Both the position numbers and the translations under genes were made by a program. The notes under the pieces were generated by a model. The model was not told where the DNA came from and searched no databases. It worked only from the letters and a program-made list of their open reading frames with translations. 64,000 nucleotides of DNA from Tyto alba (Eukaryota > Chordata > Aves > Strigiformes > Tytonidae). The stretch spans positions 7,890,546 to 7,954,545 of the forward strand of contig NW_024881300.1 of the NCBI RefSeq assembly GCF_018691265.1, given 5' to 3'. Positions 53,533 through 64,000 of this stretch are shown here, in pieces (position 1 is the first letter of the stretch; each line of letters starts with the position of its first letter).

Positions 53533-56500
53533 CCCCAGGAAGTTGAGATGAAACCAGCTCCTGTACAGTGAGTATTGTCAGTCCCAAGGCGCAGGGTAGT
53601 GGCTGGGAGGGGATTGGAGAGAGCAAGGTGAGCACCCCTGGCATGGAGGCCTCCCATCACCCATTTTCCTGAAAACAAATACAACAGCGGCAAAAATCCT
53701 GCAGTAAAATTTGCAGGGTGACTCAGGGCAAGGAAACTGCATGCTGCAGTGGAATCCCCGATGGTCTCACCTCCCTGTTTGTTAACTGGTGTCTAAATGA
53801 GACTTGCAGGTGTAAGAAGCGGGGAGCAGGAAGAGCTGGTGCTCTCCAAAACAGGCCTATCTTAAAATACACATTTCACCTTCCTTCCCATGTGGAGCTG
53901 CATCTTCTCCAACTCCCCCAATAACAGCCCTAGATGAACTTTCCACTGATGTTTTTAGTCTTGTATTTAACCTATCGGGATCTTCAGGTCTCAAAACTGG
54001 ACATGAAAAAAATTGTAATTGAACTTTAGCTAATTGCTGTCAGAAGCAATGTGTACTGTTTCTGTTTGAGGAATATGAATACTGGGACTTTGAGAAGCTC
54101 AAGCAAGCCATGCAGCGTGGCCCTGGTGTCATGAGAAGGTTACTGAGAGAGAGGAGTGATCACAGATTTCTCTTTGTATGGATTAACCAAGGAGTCAGTT
54201 ACACTAAAATATAAGCATATGCTTAAGCTAATTTGATTTTCATACTAAATAAAGCATGGTGATCATTGACCAAAATGCTTGTGCTCAGAAGAAAGCTGTC
54301 TGCAAGTTGGAGGAAGGTGTACACTGAAACCATTTGAGCTTGAGTTTGCCTGCCCATGGTCAGCATCTTCCTCTGGAGCCAGCTGGGCTGGTGAGGAGGC
54401 TGAACCTCCCTGCCCAGGGGATGGCTCCCACTCGAGTGGATGTTTTCTAATTCACTTCAGCCCAAATGGGTCCTGCTAGGGCCACGCACAAACCTGTCTG
54501 CTTGTGAGCCAGCATGGAAACCCCGGGAGTTACCCGGCAGCCATGTGGAGGGGAAGGATGCTGGACATTGGTGCATTCAGCAGATGATGCCCTAATTCAG
54601 TTTCCAAACAGTATTTTGCATTTAGGTTATGCTGACAGGGGGTACCTTGCAGCTAAGCAGAAAAAAATCCCCAAATTTGCATGTATGAGGTTTTGCACGG
54701 GTTTCTCTGCAGCCGCATGTAAGCAGTGTAAGTGAAACTGGGCTGCAGCTGGTGCAGGCAGGTAAAACCTAAACGACTTGCCAGGCCAGACGTGTCACTG
54801 CAGCAGAGCCGTGGCTGAGCCTGGGCATCCCCTGCCCCACAGGCGGCTGGTACCCACAGCCCCGCTCCATGCAAACAGCCCTTTCGATGTGCCTCCCCGC
54901 TGACGTGTGCTTGGCTTCCTCGCTGCCAAAGCCAGCTCATTTTTCTGGGAAGGATGCGATGTTGCGGACAGCAGAGCTGCTCTCCTGTGTGCTACGTAGG
55001 AGGGCCTCTCATGCCCCAGATACATCAAACTGCATAACGTTATCTCCTAATGGGAGCGCTGGGACTCTGCTTCAGGTATCTGCAATGCTGGGGCGGTTCC
55101 TCACCGGGAGAACAGGACCCACGGGTGCTGGTGGTGTGGGCTGCAGCAGCCGGCTCGTGGACGGGGAGCCTGCGGGAAGCAGAGACCCGACAGGGGTTTA
55201 AATTGGATATCCCTGCCGAGGGAGCCCCGCGGCACCGAGTGCCACGAGGTCTCTGCTGGCGTTAATCTCACTCACGTCTTCCTGCTGCGCTCTCTCCAGG
55301 GACGTGTTTGTAATGGGGTTGGAGGGTGCCAGCAATCCATAAAAGAGTGACAGACAAGCTGTTATATTGTTATATTTTGCTACCTATCATTTTAATGTCA
55401 CTTTTAATGTATGAATTATACCCCCATTGTGTGTAATTATATTTCTCCTCCCAACCCTGCTCAAGGAACAATGAAAAGATGGAGCTGTTAATATTAAAAA
55501 CAGCACATCTCTCTCAAAAAAAGTTAGAGGTCACACCTTAATTCCTAGTGCATGAGGATAGTTAATCAAAAGATGATGGGACTAGAATGAGTATGGAGAC
55601 AGAAATATCCTGCACAATTTCTTGTGGAATTTAATTAGAAAGGAGGTATTAATAGCATCTGTATGTGCAACTCTGTTTTGCCTTGCAATGTGACTAGCCT
55701 TACCTGGAGCCAGGCTGGTGGAAAGCCCATTGAACTTCTCTTTCCTTCCTCCTCTTCTTCTTCTTTTTTTTTTTTTTAAAGGAAAATAATGAGCCAAAAT
55801 CATTAATAATAGTAATACTTGATAGCAATAAACCCCAGCAGGAGTCAACTTCCTATCATCTCTCCTTAGAGCTTCTCTTTTAGGTCAAGAGATGATGCTA
55901 ATCGATGAGGCATTTTGCAAAAGTTCGTGCTCTACTTGTCCCAGTAATGAACCTTCAACCTTTAATTTTCTTAGTAGCACATAGTTCCTTGATGGGAAAG
56001 TCACTGTGGGGGCCTTCATGTTGGAAAACCAATTATTTATGCTAATGGGGGGGTTGGTAGTGTTTGACTTCTGTCCCTGGTTGCTTGGGCAGGTCTGTTC
56101 CTGGGCTGCCCGTCACGGCGGGATGAGCGCTGGTGGCAGATCAGAGCTTCCAGGCCATTTTCTCCCCAACGTGATGTACTGCACTCCTGGGGCAGGGACC
56201 TCATTCCGGCTTCATGTTCGCAGAGTACACCTGCTGGATGGCATGGCTGGAAAATGTTTAAGCAGAAATAGATAGCTTATTATAACAAAGAAGTGGATTT
56301 CCTTCCCTTCACACTCAATAGAGACTGAGATTTTTAGTACTCTTTTTTATTAATTTTCTCACAAAAGAGAAAAATGTGAACACAGTCAATATTTTACAAC
56401 TTGATTTCAATTATGAGCTCATAAAGCAGACTCTGTTTCTTAATGAATTAAAAAATGAAGGCTTCATTATTTGAATTCTGCATGGCTTCCAAAATGCTTT

Positions 56501-59224
56501 GTCCAGCGGAAAACTGCAACAAAAATGCAAGGCATTTTCTTACTGGTTATTTTGTTTGCTTTCCCTTTGTGGTTCACGCACAGGTGGGCTGGAGGCTGGC
56601 TGGGGCATTGGGCAGAGTGTGGCCTGGCCATGCCTGCTGCTGAGGTACAGGTTTGCAGCTCTGCTGGGATGTGGTGGGAGATGTGCACCAAGGGGAGGTG
56701 AGAGAGTGTGGGGAGGAGGCCAACACTGAGTGGAATGGGATGGCCCTTGGGGTCACACATGCTGTTCCCAGCTCTGCCTCAATGAATTCTGTATCTCAAA
56801 CAGTTCATCTTTCAAGTGCCTATTTTTTTAGATGATTTTTTCTGTTTGTCAGTCCTGATGCTGAAGGAGGTAAGCCAAATTAAATTTAATCTTTAGTCCC
56901 TGAGCATGCTCCCATGTTGGTGCCGGAGACCTGACCAAAGCAAAGCCCATTTGTGCCATTGCCTTTAGTCAGGGCCAGGAACTTGCCCAGTGGTTTCAAA
57001 ACAGCAGCTCGCAGCAGAAAGCATGCTCAGGTGTCCCCTAGGATGCCTCTGCCCAACACAACCGCTTTAAATTGTCCTTCTGCTTCCTCTGTTCATTGTT
57101 ATATTTTCAAAAATACTCCATTTCTTAGGACAATACTGACCTGCACAGCCTGTCAGTAATGTCAGAGCCTTTCCATGGCACCACCCATCCCACGGATAGC
57201 ACAGACCAGACAGCAATGCGGAGCGGGGCCTGGGTACAAGCAACCATGGAGTGTCAGGGAGGTCCTGGGCTCCTGTCCCTCACATCGGCATAAACTAAAA
57301 CCACTGCCAACGAAATCACTTGGCAAAGCTGGCTCCTTGCCCTGACACAGGGTCATTTGCCCATTGAGGCTTTATGGCGTTGCAGGTAGGAATGAAGCCA
57401 AAGCTTTTGCTGAGCTTCACTGTAAAGTGACAGTGCTTCATCAACAGCCGCCTTCATCGCGCCGATGTCAGGAGTCAAGATTTCCCAGAGTAGCAGTAAT
57501 GCGATAAGCCCTTCGCAGCGGGGATGGCCAGAGCGGGGAGAGCTGCCTGCCGCTCTATTAGCAGATGGCTATTAGGAAGGGGGAGCACTTGGCTACCTCC
57601 GAGTCTGGATTTGTACTTACCTAGGAAAAAAAGCGTGTTATGCAAGGGAGGTTTGCTTTGACCTTTAGATAAAGACAATCTCTGCTAAGCATTCAGGCTG
57701 TTATTTTGTAGTGGCGCCTTGTTTTCCTGAAGATTCATCAATGTGGGCTTCCTGGTAAAACCGAGATCTTATTTTATATGTGACATATGCAGAATGATTT
57801 CTCATTGTGTCTGGCAAAGATTTAAAAAGTATGCGTGGGAGTGTCATCTGGGCATGAATGTTTGAACACAGTCCTTCTGGGATCATTTGAGTCCCTGAGC
57901 TGTGGGGTCTACAGTTAGATCACTGACTCAGCTGAGTGATTTGTACGATTACATAGAGCCAGGCAACACACTATGGGCTGAGCATCTATGTGAATAATAA
58001 ATAATCCCACCATTTGCATTCCTCCAGCATGCCCATCTTCTCCAAGCAACGGCCCCTGCCTACCTTTCGGAGGTGGTGGAGGTCAGTGCTTGGTTTATGT
58101 CCTACCAGATGGTGGCACAAAACCAGCCAGTGCGTAGACCTGAGGTGCCGTGCTGTGGGGCGAGCCGTGCCCGCCACGGGGCTGCTGCACACACACAGCC
58201 ACAGTAGGCTTGGCCGGCCGGCCAGGCGCTGGAGAAGCGGACTGCAGCTCAGCGGAGCTGCCAGCCTTGCAGCAGAGAGTCATTTTGTGATGAGGAACGT
58301 GTGTTCCCAAAGGCAGACTTCAGCTCGTGCCGGGAGGAGCTGGGATATTCTCGTGGTTCCTTGTTCTGCTGCTTGTGCCAGTGCAGGGGAGGTGGAAACC
58401 CAGAGAGGCCTGAGCATCCTTCCTTTGCAAAACCTTTTATTTCTGGAAGGGAACCAGTGGCTGCAGCACAAGCAGAGAGGAGGATGCGTGTCGCCTCTGC
58501 GCAGGGGCACAGGCATGTTTGGGCGCTGGGGCTGCTGGCGGCTGTCGAGGATTTCCAGCAAGTCCTAGCTCTCGGGCTCATGCAGGCACTTGGGCTCCAA
58601 TTATAGTGATATCTTGCTCTCAGTCCAATTAAAATTTCATAATCTCTCCACCAGCCAGGGTGGACAGAGTGTACGCCAGGTCAAGAAATATCTCCTAGCT
58701 ACAGTACTTCTCCAGGAAGTTTTTGGCTCCATGAGGAATATTACCTATACAGATCTGATGGAGGAAGGCTGTAAAACCGCAGAACTTGCAGCTTCCTTGC
58801 AGCCCTTTTTGCAAGCTATTTTATTCTACATTTGGGGGCAGGAAAATTAGGCTTTGAAATATGAGTTGTAGATAAGGCTGTAAGGAAGCTTAGGATCACA
58901 GCCTTAGGTGAAAATAAAGCTGTAATACATAAAGCATTAAAAAGGTGAAGTGTAATGGCAGCCTCCAAAGACTTCTGAACAGCTGCAAGGAAGTCTGCCT
59001 TATTGCTGTGATTTTAACATGAATTATATGACACTAGGAAAGACCTGCTTCTGATCAGAGAAATGGCTACATGGCTGTTTACTGCAATACACCAAGGGCT
59101 CTATTTTAATCAGAGGTAGCTGCCATTTGTCCACCTTTTTGTTAATGGTGTTATTGATTATATGAAGCCTCTCGCAAGCCTCAAAGCACTTTACAGAATT
59201 AGGGGAAGCCTCTAGAGCAGAGTT

Positions 59225-59242
59225 GTTTGTTTGTTTGTTTTT
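59225..59242. repeat. (GTTT)n microsatellite
   Basis: Four GTTT units then T-rich sequence on the plus strand. Confidence 0.85.
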
Positions 59243-61714
59243 CCTCTATGGAGCAGCTTCACCACAGACCAAATCTTGAGGTCTGTACCTAGCTCCATCT
59301 TAGCCAGACCTTGCTTAGGCAAAGCTCCAGCTGGCTTTGGCGCTTGCCCGGCAGAGGCAGCGAGCGGCTCAGGGCCCTGTCCGGTGCAAGCGGCCAGTGC
59401 AACCGGTAGCAGGAAATGCTCAGATTTTGCCAAATAACTACATTTGTAAATAATACATAAATTAATTAATTTTGGCCTTGCTGGTACCTGTCTTTAAGGT
59501 GGGTGTTGCTCACTGTTGGGGTATGGCTTGTTGTGGGCAGAGGTGGGCAGGATGCACTGCTGCAGCCCCACGCAGCCCAGGAGGTTTGGGGCATCCAACC
59601 CAGACATTGCTGGCGTACTTGAGCATGTTTTGATTCACTGGCCTCAGTGAACAGAGCCGCAACCCCATCAACTGCCTGTGTCCCTCCCTAGAGCCTTGAA
59701 TTGAGAAGACACTGTGCTGGGAGATACTTGCTTTGCTTTCTGAGCTGGCTCTGGAAATGCAGCTAGTGAGGTGCAAGGGAACAGGCAGGCATGGCTTTTC
59801 ATCAGGTAGGAAAAGTTTCAGATCGGAAGTCATCTCCTCCTGCGAGCAGCTCCTGGCCCGGCGTGACAGCAGCAGTGCTGCTACCATCTGTTGGTGAACA
59901 GCAGAAAAGAAGCAACAATAAACCCCTTAATAAATCACATCCTAGCCATGCAGGTATGTGTGGCACTGCTTTGGCCACCACCCCTCAGCGAGCACAGGAA
60001 GGCGTGCCATGCCGCAAATACCCCTCAGCAAAGCTGGGTCCAAAGCTTCCTTGGGGACAATGTCAGCTGCGCTGGCACTGCTGAGCAGCAGGTGACATTC
60101 AGCTTGGGGTGGCTGGGAAGGCAGGCAGCGCGCTGCAGCAGGCTGCTGAGGAGCGCTGGCCTCCCACAGTGTTTTCCTGCAAAATCTCATCCCTGGTGGC
60201 TGTCCCTCAGGGGGTGGGACAGCGCTGGGGGGACATCAAGGCTCCTGGGCCGCAGCTTTGCCAGGGCCACCCAGAGCACAGGTGCTGCAGGCACAGCGGG
60301 TGTCGGGGCCCACGAGCCCCACAGGGTGTCTTCCCCAGGGCCCAGCAGCTGTGCGGGGCAGCCCTGGCACGGCCGGGAGCTCCTGGTGAGTTCATGCTGT
60401 ACTTCCAGACCCCTTTCGCAGAATGCCCTGGTGCGGGGAGCCCAGCAGAGCTGCAAAGGGCGGGCTGAGCCACGCAAGCAATGGCTTTAAGAAGGTGGTA
60501 GTATCTTAATGTCCAAGAGATGCTCGTAGAGATCTGAACCTGCCCTTGCAGGTGCTGCTAACCCCTGGCAGAAAGGTTGCAGCTCCAGAGGTTTATTTAT
60601 CTTTTTAGAGGACGCTCTATTTATCATTTAAAGGCTCTCTCTAAGATGGCAACCAGCCTTGACCACGGTCCAGCTCATCCCCTCAGCTCCCTGCGGAGCA
60701 GGGCTCCTGCAGCTCCCGCAGAGGTTTTCTGTAAATGTTGCAAGGCTCTTTTTGTATTTTTAATGATGAGATGGACAATAACTCTATTTACAGGGAAATC
60801 TTCCTTTTGCAGGAGTATCATGTATACCTCTTTCTTATTTGTTGCTGCCTGTTTCTACAACCCTCTTGCAAATGGGTAATTCTTGTTCTGATTTTTTTCT
60901 AGCGGGGATGTTTTGTTTTCCTGTTGGCTGATGCTGTCTGTTCAGTCTGTGGAGGATTAACCTATGCGCTGTTGCTAGGTGGCCTTAAGCAAAGAAATAA
61001 CGCAGATCACAGGCTCCTGCATTCCTACAGTATGTAACTCCCTTGTTCAGCAAGATTTTTCTTTCTCTGTCCCTCTCATGTTTTCTGTTTATTGCTGCGG
61101 AGGTATATATCTGAGGATGCACATGTAAACTGAACAAAAATAATGGACCAGAGCCCTCAAAAATGTCAGGTTTATTTGGTCTTAAAATATTCAGTAACTA
61201 ACTCTTTGCAAGCTCTTTCCATTGCTTGGTTTCTGATGGTGTCCAAGCCTCTTCCATCATTTTCAGATTTTTTTTCTTCCTGATGTGAGGTCTTGGGCTC
61301 CTGAGGGACACACAGCTTGTCATCACAGCCCGCAGGCACTGGGAGCAGGAGGTGCCAGCAGGGCTGGGGCTCGCACCCCTCTGAGACCACCTGGGTGTGT
61401 TGGGATTTCATCGGGGCCACAGCGTGATGGGTCTGGGCATCCCATTGTGTACAGAAAAATTACCAAGAGTGGGGAAGATTTCAAGGAAGAGCTGAAAAAG
61501 TGATTGCAGGGCTGACAGAATTGGCTGGCGAGGAAAGATTAGAAGAATTTCGTAGTTCTGGCATGCCTTACTGCCAGGTCACGGTCTACCAGTGTCTGTG
61601 GTATTTTGCAGCACTTTAGTGCTTTTGCTCAGAGGATCTTTGAAGTCTCTTATGACCCAAATACAGCCTGAGTCGTGGAACATTTCCCAGAGAGACGCAG
61701 CAGTTATAGGCTCT

Positions 61715-61790
61715 GTTTGCTCAGTGGTGAAACTGAGTCAGAGTGATTTAAGAGCGTTGTTTTCCTCACAGCTTATGCTCAAATCTGCAG
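61715..61790 (-). mobile_element. Possible ancient MIR-type SINE relic (weak)
   Basis: The plus strand shows GCTCAGTGGTGAAACTGAGTCAGAG then GATTTAAG, resembling the reversed MIR block 'ggggaaactgaggcacagag..taag'. The following sequence is too diverged to confirm. Confidence 0.3.
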
Positions 61791-64000
61791 TTTTTAGAGG
61801 CAACTGCACTTCATGTGGACGCAGAGCCCAAGTCCCATGGCTCTGTCCCAAGGCCACACAATATTCACCAAAAACCCGGTCAGGCCTCTGTTGACTCCAG
61901 AGCCTAACTTCTGTCTCTGCTCCAGCTCCTGTCTTTGCCGGTATTGCTCTGGTCCTCTGTGCCCTGCCTGCACGGGCATATTTTATACTAACTAAAAACA
62001 GTGAGAGGATTTTGCAACATGGTTTAATAGTGAAACAGGACTCTGCAGCCTCCTTCTGTGTGTGTGTATCTGTACCAACTTCTCACAGCGTTAGAGAGGC
62101 AGAGGTTTCAAAGGCACCCAGTTTCTTCAGGTGGGGGATGGATGAGAGCACCCTGCGAGGGCAGATAGGTGCCTCCTCACTGCATGTCCCTGGGGAGAGC
62201 ACCCAGAGGTCTGCTTCTCCTTGGGAGACCTTCGGTGTTTGCACCTCCAGAGATAGCCATCAGAATGAGCTGGTTGTATTTATATGGGAAAGCCTTTTAT
62301 CCCAACCTTTTTTTTTCCTGTTGTTGGACAACTAATTCCCTGTACTGACTGCTGGTACCCTGGGAATTAACTTTCTTTTTCCCTTTGACCCATCTTGCTG
62401 TTTGAACTGCTCATAAGCAGCATTTATCATCCCTCTTCAGATGCTGATTAGAGCTGAGCAAATACATCACCGTGAATATTTAATGACTTGGAGTTTAAAT
62501 TTTTCACATATCTTTTCTTGAGAGTTCATTTTACAGATGTTTTCTGAAGTGTGGTTATTCTGAAATAATTTGAAATCTCCTGAAATTGTACACTGGATTA
62601 TTAAATTAGTATTTCACACTGACACCATACAGGGCAGTTAGCAACTGGCCATGTAAAACCCGTAGTGTTGCAGGTGAGTCCAGCTGGGGTGCGTGCAGCC
62701 ATGTTTCCAGGGTACACACTCAGCTGTGTGAATGTAGGCAGCAGTTGCCATGAACATTTTCGACATCCAAAACATGCTTGCCATTACAGTTTTGCCCAGG
62801 AATGCCCAGGTCATTTGACAGCAAGTAGTAGGCAGGTACAGTACAGCCCCAGGGAGAGCTGGAAAAACCCACTCCAAATTACAGACATCTTTGTTTTGCA
62901 TCACTATCACTTGCCTACCTCTATTTCTGATCTCCAGCTAGGGGTGATGTGACCGATGGGCCTGCTGAGTGCTTACCGTGGATATATGTTCCTCCTTCCC
63001 AACCTTTTTCTTCAGTCTGTCTCACATGTTGAATCTGGCAGTTTGCGTTAACAAAATAGGTTGGTCTGAAATGCCCACAGGATTTTTTCTTTCCTAGCAT
63101 AGCAGGGTGGGGTTTTTTGTATATACAAAGAACGCTGACGAAAGGATACATATTTCTGTGAAGCTCTTGTATTTTTCCTCCTGCGGCTCTTGAGTTCAGC
63201 CACCCCAGCGTGGCTGCGGTGCTGGGTGCTGGGGGTGCCCATCTGTGCCATGTGAGCCCAGAGCCGCGGCGGGAAGGGCTGCAGCCGGGTGTGCGCCTGC
63301 GTGCGGGTACAGCTCCCCCGTGGGCCTGCTCACGTGCACGGCCGGAGCAAACTGCAGAGGGGGAGGATAGATTTGTAGCAGGGCAACAGCCTGGCGTTTA
63401 GTGACAGTCAATGACATGGCTAGATCTGGTGCTGGCTGCCTTGGCAAGCTTTGGCAAGTCACCAAGTGCCACTGTGTCTCGGTGACCTGCTTCCATACAG
63501 CTAGTCTGCCCTTCGCCTGCAGTCATTGGGCAGGTAACTGCTAAAAACACCCCAAGAAGGTGAGCTCACTTGTTCACCCAAATGTCAGTAGCTCCCAAGA
63601 GCTGGAGGAGCTGCCAAGAGTCCCTGGGAGCAACCCCCACCCCAACACCACCCTGACTGGGACAGGAGCACTGTGGCAGGGCGGTGGTGCTGGATGGGGT
63701 GCATGGCTCCCCCAGAACAGAGAGCAGAGGGACAAAACCCACAGGCAGACCTCCACGGCCATCCCAGGGCTGGTGCCAGGGACCCTTGGAGGGATGATCC
63801 CTCCTTTCCCTCCTGCCGTGGCGGTGCCTGAGGCAGCAGCCGGCAGGCGCGACTGGCCCCACTGGAAGCCTAGGGGCAGCTGTGGCCTTGGGCAGCCTGG
63901 ACTGGCTGGAAGGAGGTGGTCTGCAGGAAAACTCAGTGTCTCATCTTCAGCTTCATCGCTGCCTCCAAGGGGCTGGTGCTCCTGGTCCCATGTGTGTGCT
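61791..64000. other. Intergenic sequence, no gene seen
   Basis: GC-richer DNA with many short overlapping open frames and no recognisable exon, repeat family or RNA gene. Confidence 0.5.

Larger units (their letters stand above)
52121..61700. other. Intergenic region, no gene seen; possible conserved non-coding segments
   Basis: No recognisable exon. Includes a homopurine tract (53491-53532), a (GTTT)n microsatellite (59225-59242), and three stretches with single-copy, homeobox-motif-rich character (about 55331-55520, 57420-57720, 58590-58760) that may be conserved non-coding elements. Confidence 0.45.

Noticed and set aside
33000..64000. ZNF423 exons
   Set aside because: No C2H2 zinc-finger pattern or recognisable N-terminal exon appears on either strand, despite the expected synteny.

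Overview
This is nuclear DNA from a vertebrate, almost certainly a bird. It has GT-AG spliced genes, CpG-island promoters, degraded ancient SINE relics, and a solo LTR at 27493-27880 that I recognise as an avian ERVL-type LTR. Two protein-coding genes can be read exon by exon. They are neighbours in conserved vertebrate synteny (human 16q12.1, chicken chromosome 11), and both run leftward on the minus strand.

Layout, right to left in the direction of transcription. CNEP1R1 (12806 down to 7216) is complete. Its six coding exons have matching phases and give a 125-residue protein, the same length as the human one. Its promoter lies in a CpG island at about 12400-13350, and its 3' UTR probably ends near 5960. 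About 0.5 kb further on, HEATR3 starts in a second CpG island (about 4830-5720). Its first four coding exons (5274-5393, 3582-3754, 2685-2772, 1623-1735) are in the window, and the rest lies beyond position 1. CNEP1R1 is the regulatory subunit of the nuclear-envelope/ER lipin phosphatase. HEATR3 is the Syo1-like chaperone that imports the ribosomal proteins uL18 and uL5. They are chromosomal neighbours and I see no functional link between them.

From 13.4 kb to the right end (about 50 kb) I find no convincing protein-coding exon. The left part (13.4-33 kb) is AT-rich and holds the solo LTR and a MIR-type SINE relic. A small GC-rich islet lies at 32.93-33.23 kb and an exon-like segment at 34.38-34.49 kb. 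From about 38 kb rightward the base composition is visibly richer in G+C. An orphan CpG island at 38.44-39.29 kb contains a perfectly homogeneous 20-bp minisatellite of 19 copies. In other vertebrates this side of CNEP1R1 faces ZNF423, a large developmental zinc-finger gene, so the region may be its upstream regulatory territory. No ZNF423 exon is recognisable here.

No bacterial-type system, CRISPR array, rRNA or tRNA gene was found. The most unusual object is the minisatellite inside the orphan CpG island. Other points of interest are a possible poison exon in CNEP1R1, a G-quadruplex-prone tract that doubles as the HEATR3 exon 3 polypyrimidine tract, and unannotated exon-like segments. Exon calls rest on reading splice sites and recognising the protein families; base-composition and conservation statements are by eye.
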